A stretch of 44,030 nt of DNA from Leptofilum sp050292445 (GTDB lineage Bacteria; Chloroflexota; Anaerolineae; Promineifilales; Promineifilaceae): contig JBNKLQ010000005.1 in the NCBI GenBank assembly GCA_050292445.1, positions 1 to 44,030 of the forward strand, written 5' to 3'. Every line of letters begins with the position of its first letter. Position 1 is the first letter of the stretch. Positions 7,054 to 13,878 of this stretch are shown here, piece by piece. The translations under genes were made by a program, and so were the position numbers. Under the pieces are notes generated by a model. The model was not told the DNA's origin. It worked only from the letters and a program-made list of their open reading frames with translations, and made no database searches.

Positions 7054-8148
7054 ATGCAACTAACTGAACGTTACTCACCCACAAGCTGGACCTATTGGCG
7101 AATGGTGCTGGCCCTGGCCGCAAAAGATATTGTCGATGCCCTAAAAAACAAAACAACGCTCACCATTGTTTTGGGACTGGCTATGGTGATGCTGACGGTT
7201 CAGGCCCTGCCTTTGCTGCTAAAGCTGGATGACCGGCCCCGAGTGGCCATTTATGACGCAGCCCGCAGCGGCATCGCTGATACGCTGCGCCAGGGGAGAA
7301 CGGTTCAGGTATATGAACTGCGCGCCGCTGAAGATGTGGCCAACAGTGCGGTAGAAACCAGCAGCCCACTGGTTTCCGTTACGCTCCCGGAAAACTGGGA
7401 AAACGGCACGGGCGATTTAGCTATTGACGGCTCGATGGCTTACTGGGTACCGGCCAAAACGGCCGTTCAGCTTGTAAATGAAGTTGAGCAGGCATTAACG
7501 GGCGTCACCGGACGCCCCGTTATCATTCACACCGAAAAGATCTATCCCACCCTGGAAAATGGCGGCCATACCATTATGGTTGCTTTGGGGCTGGTGCTGG
7601 TCACCATTTTAATCACCTCTATTCTCGTTCCTTATCTGATTTTGGAGGAAAAAACGAAGCATACCCTGGAGCTGCTGCGCGTCTCCCCGGTAAGTGCGAG
7701 CCAAATTATTCTGGGCAAAGGACTCGCCGGAACTATTTACGGTATCCTGGCGGCGGGCGTTCTGCTGGCGTTTAATCTAACAATGATCAACTTATGGACA
7801 ATTTTGCTGCCCGCCATTGTTGGAATTGTCTTGTTTGGCGTCGGTTTGGGGCTGCTGGTCGGCCTTGTGGTCGAGAATGAAGGCTCAGTACAGATGTGGG
7901 TGGGGCTGCTGGCAGTTGGGTTGCTCTTCCCGCTGATGCTCGCTTTCGTGAGAAGTGACAAGGTGCCAGCCTGGGTGCAGCCAATGATGGCCTGGCTGCC
8001 CACAAACGCCGTATTCGACCTGATTCGCCTTTCTTTTGGCAATGCTTGGTTACCCGAGCTGGTTTGGCCGAAGTTAACGGCCGTTTTGGTCGCCATCATT
8101 CTTGTCTTTGCCCTTGCTGGTTGGCGTTTACGGACCTGGGAATCCTGA
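7054..8148 (+). CDS. ABC-2 type exporter permease, second paralogue
   Basis: 364 residues from the ATG at 7054, chosen because GGAGGG lies seven bases upstream and the resulting N-terminus aligns with the first permease (LALAAKDIVDALKNKTTLT). The layout is the same: one helix near residues 30-47, an extracytoplasmic domain to about residue 165, then five to six helices, with LILEEKTKHTLELLRVSP as the conserved family segment. An in-frame start at 6937 would add 39 residues encoded by the hairpin repeat and is unlikely. It is the last gene of the unit; after it comes the leader of the VUT transporter. The two permeases plus the ATPase at 5079 make a complete ABC-2 exporter. Confidence 0.88.
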   Translation: MQLTERYSPTSWTYWRMVLALAAKDIVDALKNKTTLTIVLGLAMVMLTVQALPLLLKLDDRPRVAIYDAARSGIADTLRQGRTVQVYELRAAEDVANSAVETSSPLVSVTLPENWENGTGDLAIDGSMAYWVPAKTAVQLVNEVEQALTGVTGRPVIIHTEKIYPTLENGGHTIMVALGLVLVTILITSILVPYLILEEKTKHTLELLRVSPVSASQIILGKGLAGTIYGILAAGVLLAFNLTMINLWTILLPAIVGIVLFGVGLGLLVGLVVENEGSVQMWVGLLAVGLLFPLMLAFVRSDKVPAWVQPMMAWLPTNAVFDLIRLSFGNAWLPELVWPKLTAVLVAIILVFALAGWRLRTWES

Positions 8149-8170
8149 AAATCGCCACATTAGAAAAGTT

Positions 8171-8179
8171 TGTTATAAT
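8171..8179 (+). promoter_or_regulatory. Extended -10 promoter of the VUT transporter leader
   Basis: TGTTATAAT at 8171-8179 is a near-perfect extended -10 element, 22 bases after the stop of the permease gene. It would start a transcript near 8186 and leave a 5' leader of about 160 bases before the ATG at 8345. Confidence 0.65.
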
Positions 8180-8185
8180 CCCAGC

Positions 8186-8330
8186 CGCCGGTAGCAGAAA
8201 AGGGCACCTCGCCCGTACCCGGCAGCGCTTTTAGCGCAATCAAAACTGCGGGAACCCAAGCCCGCCAATAATTAACGAAAAGCATAGAAAAAAAGATGAC
8301 AGCAAAGAGCTGTCATCTTTTTGCGTGTTT
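8186..8330 (+). promoter_or_regulatory. Structured 5' leader with terminator: candidate riboswitch
   Basis: The leader can fold into successive stems: GCCGGTA with TACCCGGC enclosing GGGC-ACCTC-GCCC, then GCGC-TTTTA-GCGC, then GCGGG with CCCGC, followed by a 20-base A-rich spacer and the terminator at 8292-8322. A compact structured domain, a terminator and then a gene is the usual architecture of a transcription-attenuating riboswitch. The downstream gene is a queuosine-precursor transporter, so a preQ1/queuine-type ligand is the natural guess, but the sequence does not match the preQ1-I or preQ1-II patterns I know. Ligand assignment is speculative. Confidence 0.5.
8291..8322 (+). terminator. 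Intrinsic terminator inside the VUT leader
   Basis: AAAGATGACAGC at 8292-8303 pairs perfectly with GCTGTCATCTTT at 8309-8320 around the loop AAAGA, followed by TT to 8322. The T-run continues the stem. It lies 23 bases before the start codon at 8345, so it would stop transcription before the gene unless an upstream structure prevents it from forming. Confidence 0.7.
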
Positions 8331-8344
8331 TCGGAAGGATATGT

Positions 8345-9037
<693 letters not shown>

Positions 9038-9044
9038 CATATCA

Positions 9045-9075
9045 GATTGGACCAATCTCAAAGATTGGTCCAATC
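9045..9075. terminator. Perfect 14-pair hairpin between convergent genes
   Basis: GATTGGACCAATCT (9045-9058) pairs exactly with AGATTGGTCCAATC (9062-9075) over a three-base loop CAA. It lies in the 59-base gap between the converging VUT and lipoprotein genes. There is no T-run on either side, so termination efficiency is uncertain; each arm is itself nearly palindromic (ATTGGACCAAT), so a protein-binding or repeat role is also possible. Confidence 0.6.
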
Positions 9076-9096
9076 CTGTAATAACGTGGCCGCTTG

Positions 9097-10209
9097 CTAC
9101 CCCTCAAACGTATTTGGGGCCAAAATAGGGGCCGGACAGTTCACCACAAATCCATTGGGATGGCTGTCTGGCACCCCATTAAACTGTTCCAATTCACCCG
9201 CTTCCAATAGTTCCCGAATTTCAGCAGAGGAGCGCAGCACGCGTGCTTGACTTTCATCGACCCAGCTAAGCGTAAAGTGGTTCCAGAACGGACTCCAGGC
9301 TGCCTGGCCCGCCTTGTTGTCAAAGATGGCAGGCTGGAAGCCCATCACGCCGCTGCCAGGAATGCCGTTGGCAAATACCCAAATCTCATCGGTGCCGCCA
9401 GCATCCATCATGGCCTGTGAAGGGGCAGACGCAGGCACGCTCATCATGGGAGCCATGCCTACGCTGGACGTGTCAGTGAGAATATAGCGGCTGCCGGGGA
9501 AACATTGGTGCAGCTTAAAGGTGACTGTCATTTCGGCCGTATCAACAGGCTCGATAAGCTGGCCATTGCCCAGAGTGGCAGTCAGTTCATCATCGACAGC
9601 CAATTCACCACCAGCCCACCTCACAACAGGGAAATTGACATAGATGCCAGTTTCTGTTAACCCGGCTTGGCCATCGGCAACGGCCGTTTCCACATCAGCC
9701 GCCGATCCAGTCCCAGCCCTGGGATCAGTAAGCTCGACCTCGATCACCTGAAACAGCGAAATATAATCCTCGTCACTGGGAGCACTCCCCAAAACCGGCG
9801 GTAAATCCTCATCAGGAAAGACATAAAGCGGCTTGGCAATGTCGCGCCCCTGGTTCAACAGTGGCACAAAAACCAGGCCATTGGCTTCAGCATAGGCCTG
9901 GTCAGAGGCATCGGTGCGGATGAAATAGATAGAGTCGCCGTTGTGCCGCCCTTCATTCAGACGGAATTTTACCCAGCCATATTGCCCACTCCACTCATCA
10001 GTTTCCAGGGCAAAGTCCAGCACATCTTTAGCCATCACTTCCACTTCACCACTAGCATTAGCGACAGCAGGTGCACTTGTGGGTGGCAATGGTGTGGTGG
10101 TTGGGTCGGGTACGGCCGTTTGCCCACCACAAGCTGCCAACAGTAACCCTGTTCCACTCAATGCCGTTAAACTCAAGAACTGTCTACGCGAAATTTGTTG
10201 CTTTTTCAT
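9097..10209 (-). CDS. Tat-exported lipoprotein of unknown function
   Basis: 370 residues from the ATG at 10209, chosen because AAAGGAG lies 9-10 bases upstream; an in-frame start at 10317 has no such site. The N-terminus is a twin-arginine signal (ISRRQFLSLTALSG) ending in the lipobox LLLAAC, so the folded protein should be exported and lipid-anchored. A Thr/Pro-rich linker follows, then two similar-looking beta-rich portions; the first includes WVKFRLNEGRHNGDSIYFIR and a later one FNGVPDSHPNGFVVNCP. I do not recognise a catalytic motif. The protein could be a periplasm-side binding or cupredoxin-associated domain; I make no assignment. It is downstream of glmS on the same strand but 318 bases away with a plus-strand hairpin between, so it is probably transcribed on its own. 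Confidence 0.8.
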   Translation of the reverse strand: MKKQQISRRQFLSLTALSGTGLLLAACGGQTAVPDPTTTPLPPTSAPAVANASGEVEVMAKDVLDFALETDEWSGQYGWVKFRLNEGRHNGDSIYFIRTDASDQAYAEANGLVFVPLLNQGRDIAKPLYVFPDEDLPPVLGSAPSDEDYISLFQVIEVELTDPRAGTGSAADVETAVADGQAGLTETGIYVNFPVVRWAGGELAVDDELTATLGNGQLIEPVDTAEMTVTFKLHQCFPGSRYILTDTSSVGMAPMMSVPASAPSQAMMDAGGTDEIWVFANGIPGSGVMGFQPAIFDNKAGQAAWSPFWNHFTLSWVDESQARVLRSSAEIRELLEAGELEQFNGVPDSHPNGFVVNCPAPILAPNTFEG

Positions 10210-10337
10210 ACAGATTCTACTCCTTTCCGTGGCGTCACCATGCTGCTGTTGGGTAGCAAAACGGCCGTTAACCAGAAACGGCAAATTATCTCCACCAGGT
10301 AGCAACAAAGTGACCAAGATCAGAGCAACACAAGCCG

Positions 10338-10456
10338 TTGACAGAGGGGAAAGGTTGTGCGAAGATTAACCAGCAACGTCCGCTGTCTAACAGTGTGTGT
10401 TGCGCCCAAGATCGTACCCATGTGGCCTTGCCGGGGAGCATGGGTACTTTTTATTT
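10338..10456 (+). ncRNA. Possible small RNA with terminator
   Basis: On the plus strand a TTGACA at 10338-10343 (weak -10 about 17 bases on) precedes a hairpin at about 10372-10403 (GCAAC/GTTGC enclosing CGCTGT/ACAGTG) and then a strong terminator at 10414-10456. No open frame of note is encoded. The weak -10 and the lack of comparison keep this tentative. The rest of the 318-base gap (10210-10337) is the untranslated leader of the lipoprotein gene on the other strand. Confidence 0.3.
10414..10456 (+). terminator. Rho-independent terminator (plus strand)
   Basis: GTACCCATG (10414-10422) pairs with CATGGGTAC (10439-10447) and is followed directly by TTTTTATTT. The T-run is only on the plus strand, while both flanking genes (glmS and the lipoprotein) are on the minus strand, so the transcript it ends is not either of them. 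Confidence 0.7.
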
Positions 10457-10527
10457 AGATCGTCTTGACCTACCCGCAGTATAAGCCAAGCTGCACAATC
10501 TGTTGTAAGTTGTCCTACAAAAAATGT

Positions 10528-12372
10528 CTACTCCACCGTCACACTCTTAGCCAGGTTGCGAGGCTGGTCCACATCACAGCCTCGCCACACAGCAATGTGG
10601 TAGCTCAGCAGCTGCATCGGAATGGTGTTCAGGATTGGCTGGAGCAATTCGGATGTCTCCGGCACCTCAATGACATAGTCCGCCTCGCGCCCGATGGCGC
10701 TGTTGCCCTGCGTGGCCACGGCCAACACTACGCCACCCCGCGTTTTGGCCTGCTGAATGTTGCTCACCATCTTCTCGTACAGTCGATCATTCGTCGCCAG
10801 GGCGACCACTGGCATCGTCTCGTCGATGAGGGCAATCGGACCATGCTTCATCTCGCCCGCCGGATAGCCTTCGGCGTGAATGTAGCTGATTTCCTTGAGC
10901 TTAAGCGCTCCTTCCAAAGCCACCGGATAGTTAATGCCTCGTCCTAAAAAGAGAAAATTCTGTGCCTTGTGGAAAACATTCGCCAGATTTTCGTACATGC
11001 TTTCGTCCTCCAACAGCTCCCCAGCCAAATTGGGGATGTGGGCCAGATCGTCCACCCGTTGGCGCATTTTTGCAGGTGAAATGGTACCGCGCAACTCGCC
11101 TAATACGCAGCCTAACAAGTACATATCTGCCAGCGAAGTGGTGAATGCTTTGGTGCTGGCCACGCCTATTTCCGGTCCAGCCTGCATGGCGATGAACCCA
11201 TCAGAAATACGCATCGATTGGCTGCCAATGACGTTGACAATCGACCACAGCGTGGCTCCTTTGGCTTTGGCCTGTTCGCTGGCAACTAAAGTATCGGCCG
11301 TTTCACCGGATTGGGTGATGGCCAGTACGGCCGTCTTCTCATCAATGATCGGATCATAGTAGCGAAACTCCGAGCCATACTCCACTTCCACCGGAATCCG
11401 GGCCAAAGCTTCAATCATGAATTTACCAATCAGCCCGGCATAGTAGCTGGTGCCGCAAGCCACGATGATGATTTTGTTGAGCGATTGAACCAATTCGGCC
11501 GTCAGGTTCATCTCTGGCAGGGAAATCGTGCCCTTCTCAAAATTCACCCGCCCTCGCATCGTGTCGATGAGTGCCTGGGGCTGGTCATGAATCTCTTTTT
11601 GCATGAAATGTTTGAATTCGCCTTTGACGGCGCTCACCGGGTCCCAGTTGATATTGTGTACTTCTGGCTCAATGGGGTTGCCTGCCAGATCGGTGATCTG
11701 GAAGCTGTGGCGCGTCACCAGCGCCACCTGGCGGTTTTCCAAAAAGACCATGTCGCGGGTGTATTCCAAAATGGCGGGGATGTCGGAGGCGATGAACATT
11801 TCGTCGCGGCCAATGCCCAGGGTGATGCCTCCCGCATTGCCCAAACGGGCGCAGATGAGCTGGTCTGGCTGATCGACGCTCATCACCACGACGGCGTTGG
11901 CTCCTTCTAACTGTGTTAAGGTTTGGCGCACGGCCGTTTCAAACCCCACCCCACTTTCCAAATACCGCTCCACCAGTTGCACAATCACTTCTGTGTCTGT
12001 TTCCGAAGAAAACTGCACACCTTCTGCCGCCAATTCTTCACGCAAAGGCAAGAAGTTTTCTACAATGCCATTATGGACCACGACAACACGGCCGTTCATA
12101 CCAATATGCGGATGGGCGTTCCGTTGGCTGGGTTCACCGTGCGTGGCCCAACGTGTATGCCCAATGCCAATTTGTCCGCCCAGCGGCGACTCGGCTAGCA
12201 AACTACCCAGATTGTTCAGCTTGCCCACATCGCGCCGAATGGCGATATGCCCATTTTGCTCCAAAACGGCCACCCCAGCCGAATCATAGCCACGATACTC
12301 CAGCCGTTTTAGACCTTTATAAACGACTTCTGCCGCCTCGCGCGGCCCCACATAACCAACAATCCCACACAT
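10528..12372 (-). CDS. glmS: Glutamine-fructose-6-phosphate aminotransferase (isomerising)
   Basis: Makes glucosamine-6-phosphate from fructose-6-phosphate and glutamine, the first step to UDP-GlcNAc for the cell envelope. 614 residues, standard length. MCGIVGYVG at the start gives the N-terminal nucleophile Cys of the class II glutaminase domain, with GHTRWATHG and NGIVENF also present. Two SIS sugar-isomerase domains follow (about residues 290-420 with ACGTSYYAG and SQSGETADT, and 465-600), ending in the typical NLAKSVTVE tail with the Lys near the C-terminus. TTCAGCGGAGG-type sequence (GCGGAGG) precedes the ATG. It is a single gene, with an unusually long upstream region (see 12373-12850). 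Confidence 0.97.
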   Translation of the reverse strand: MCGIVGYVGPREAAEVVYKGLKRLEYRGYDSAGVAVLEQNGHIAIRRDVGKLNNLGSLLAESPLGGQIGIGHTRWATHGEPSQRNAHPHIGMNGRVVVVHNGIVENFLPLREELAAEGVQFSSETDTEVIVQLVERYLESGVGFETAVRQTLTQLEGANAVVVMSVDQPDQLICARLGNAGGITLGIGRDEMFIASDIPAILEYTRDMVFLENRQVALVTRHSFQITDLAGNPIEPEVHNINWDPVSAVKGEFKHFMQKEIHDQPQALIDTMRGRVNFEKGTISLPEMNLTAELVQSLNKIIIVACGTSYYAGLIGKFMIEALARIPVEVEYGSEFRYYDPIIDEKTAVLAITQSGETADTLVASEQAKAKGATLWSIVNVIGSQSMRISDGFIAMQAGPEIGVASTKAFTTSLADMYLLGCVLGELRGTISPAKMRQRVDDLAHIPNLAGELLEDESMYENLANVFHKAQNFLFLGRGINYPVALEGALKLKEISYIHAEGYPAGEMKHGPIALIDETMPVVALATNDRLYEKMVSNIQQAKTRGGVVLAVATQGNSAIGREADYVIEVPETSELLQPILNTIPMQLLSYHIAVWRGCDVDQPRNLAKSVTVE

Positions 12373-12600
12373 AGCGTTTAACCTCCGCTAAATGATTTGC
12401 AAATTAGCAAATCACAATTGCAGGCAGCAGTACCCTTGCGGAGGGTGCATTCTCACATGCGAACGAATCCAAGCAGAACGCATCTGAGGCTGCTTTCCCC
12501 TCTGGAGCATATTGGCATGCCTGCTGGCGAACGCACCCAAATACAATTGCTAAAAAATGGAGAGGTCCCTTCGATAAATTAAATTACCCTAGCCGGACCC
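12373..12600 (-). promoter_or_regulatory. Long, foldable leader region of glmS
   Basis: The 228 bases ahead of glmS can form an extended fold: GCAGGCA near 12420 pairs with TGCCTGC near 12519, enclosing ACCCT-TGCGG-AGGGT, GCATTCTCACATGC, and a GCAG/CTGC stem. I looked for the glmS ribozyme core (scissile site ahead of an AGCGCC element) and did not find it. A hexosamine-responsive or other leader is possible, but nothing here identifies a ligand. Confidence 0.35.
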
Positions 12601-12835
12601 TAAGGATTTGCCTTAATCCGGATGGGTAAATAAGTAGAAAACCCATAGGGTCTTCTGCTGGCCAATGTGATGTGCGTTAAACAGACAGTTACCCATCTGG
12701 TTTGACACATCACTCTCATTTGAAGGGATTTTGCCGCTTGCCGGGGAAATCTTGGCAAACTAGCTGGCGGTTTGGAAACCGCTCGACTCAGGATATGACC
12801 AACCCTGGGAGGCACCCGCTGAACTTTCGCTTTTC
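12595..12835. ncRNA. Unidentified structured RNA-like segment
   Basis: A protein-free stretch with several strong stems: ACCCTA.../GGGT with inner GGATT/AATCC (12597-12628), GTGATGTG (about 12667) with CACATCAC (about 12706) extended inward by AAACAGA/TCTGGTTT, GCGGTTT-GG-AAACCGC (about 12766-12782) and CTCAGG/CCTGGG (about 12787-12809). The density of pairs is what a structured RNA of 200-250 bases would give. I compared it by memory with RNase P RNA, tmRNA, SRP RNA, 6S RNA, T-box, SAM, TPP, lysine and cobalamin leaders and found no match. The strand is unknown: minus would make it part of the glmS leader. Confidence 0.35.
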
Positions 12836-12839
12836 CGAA

Positions 12840-12943
12840 ACAAAACTTCAGTATTCTTAGCCGGGCTTAGTGTCATTCCCGCGAAGGCGGGAATCTACTC
12901 GCCTGGACTCCCGCCTTCGCGGGAGTGACAAATGAAGTTTTGT
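12840..12943. repeat. Nested REP/BIME-like inverted repeat
   Basis: An inner pair of REP-like units, GTCATTCCCGCGAAGGCGGG and CCCGCCTTCGCGGGAGTGAC (12872-12929), each palindromic and jointly inverted with two mismatches, is enclosed by a second 11-base inverted repeat ACAAAACTTCA (12840-12850) and TGAAGTTTTGT (12933-12943). The inner unit is a widely dispersed bacterial repeat type. Confidence 0.75.
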
Positions 12944-12950
12944 CCGTTAG

Positions 12951-13073
12951 CATCCACCTGAGGTGGAGAACCTCCTCCGCGTCTCCCGTTTCAGTGTTCA
13001 GTTAGTCAGTATTCAGTAGGTCAGTTTCCAAAAGCAGGTTACTGATCACTGTTTCACTGTTTACCGAAACGGG
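12951..13073. repeat. Hairpin plus CAGT-rich inverted repeat
   Basis: TCCACC-TGA-GGTGGA at about 12952-12966 is a perfect small hairpin. CCCGTTTC (12985-12992) pairs with GAAACGGG (13066-13073); between them the left half repeats CAGT (CAGTGTTCAGTTAGTCAGT) and the right half repeats ACTG (ACTGATCACTGTTTCACTG), so the arms extend imperfectly over about 40 bases each. This is another dispersed-type hairpin and has no coding potential. Confidence 0.65.
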
Positions 13074-13244
13074 CCTTGCGCTATCGATCCCTGGGCACAT
13101 TGCCCTTATGCAATTGTGCGGGGGTTTTATCCGGTTTAATAGAAATTGGCAACATCCTGAACGAATCTATAGGGAAATCGTTGAAATTGCCAATGCGTCC
13201 TTAACCCATTCTAAAACCTATGACTATGGTTTTGCTCCACGCGC
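13074..13244. other. Non-coding stretch ahead of the marR-RND promoter
   Basis: I see no gene. Short dyads occur: GGGCA-CAT-TGCCC near 13093, and ATTGGCA near 13144 with TGCCAAT near 13188. The rest is unremarkable and AT-richer than the flanking genes. Confidence 0.4.
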
Positions 13245-13302
13245 TTGACAATTTTGGAACACGTAGAGTAAAATTAGCACGCCTAATCATTAGGTGTGCT
13301 AA
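13245..13302 (+). promoter_or_regulatory. Promoter and MarR-type operator of the marR-RND operon
   Basis: The -35 element TTGACA is at 13245-13250 and the -10 element TAAAAT at 13269-13274, spacer 18. A palindrome at 13274-13302 has arms TTAGCACGCCTAAT and ATTAGGTGTGCTAA around a central C, with a single mismatched pair. It overlaps the last -10 base and covers the expected transcription start. MarR dimers bind such dyads, so autorepression by the gene at 13369 is the simplest reading. Confidence 0.8.
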
Positions 13303-13368
13303 CTATTTACAATCAATTCGCGGGAAGGTGGAGTCAAACACGACTATTTCCCCCATTTGTGAACAATT

Positions 13369-13827
13369 ATGAATTCTGATCGTCACGGGATTGCTTTGTC
13401 AATCCTGCAAATTATTCCGTCTATTATGCGCCTGCTAGCGGCCGAGTTACGCCAGGCAGAGACACCACTGCTGCCGCCCCAGCTTAGTGCACTCACATTG
13501 CTGGGTGAAACATCATACAACCTGAGTGAACTGGCTGAGCTGCATGGCGTTAGCCTACCAACCATGTCTAACACCATCAGCAAGTTGGTGGCTGAGGGAT
13601 GGGTAGCACGCCAACGCTCACAAACTGACCGCCGCGTTGTGATGCTGACACTCACACCTGCTGGCCAACAGCTCATCGAAAAGATTGGCCAAAAGCTCAT
13701 TAACAATCTCGCTTCACAACTATCTGAAATACCCGATAGTGATTTAGAAACATTGCAAGAGAGTTTCGCCATCTTGCAAACTATTTTTACCCCTTTTGCT
13801 TTTAAAAAAAGTGCCGAGTCCGTTTAA
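13369..13827 (+). CDS. MarR family transcriptional regulator
   Basis: 152 residues, a typical MarR winged helix-turn-helix repressor. The DNA-binding part is about residues 44-95, with recognition helix VSLPTMSNTISKLVAEGWVA and wing RQRSQTDRRVVMLTLTPAG containing the conserved D-R-R. Flanking helices form the dimer interface. It lies 67 bases after a near-perfect dyad that overlaps its own promoter, and 51 bases before the RND pump gene on the same strand, so it most likely represses the pair and is released by a toxic ligand (inference from family behaviour). No clear ribosome site is visible before the ATG. Confidence 0.9.
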   Translation: MNSDRHGIALSILQIIPSIMRLLAAELRQAETPLLPPQLSALTLLGETSYNLSELAELHGVSLPTMSNTISKLVAEGWVARQRSQTDRRVVMLTLTPAGQQLIEKIGQKLINNLASQLSEIPDSDLETLQESFAILQTIFTPFAFKKSAESV

Positions 13828-13878
13828 ATACGGCGTCAAACATCACAGAAAAAATTGTGATTTTGCAGGAGACCCATT

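Noticed and set aside
12373..12600. glmS ribozyme upstream of glmS
   Set aside because: The position is right but the scissile region and AGCGCC-type core are not present on the minus strand, and the stems seen do not follow the ribozyme's order.
13369..13827. T-box or metabolite leader upstream of marR on the plus strand
   Set aside because: The promoter at 13245 leaves a transcript leader of only about 90 bases, dominated by the operator dyad, with no T-box sequence.
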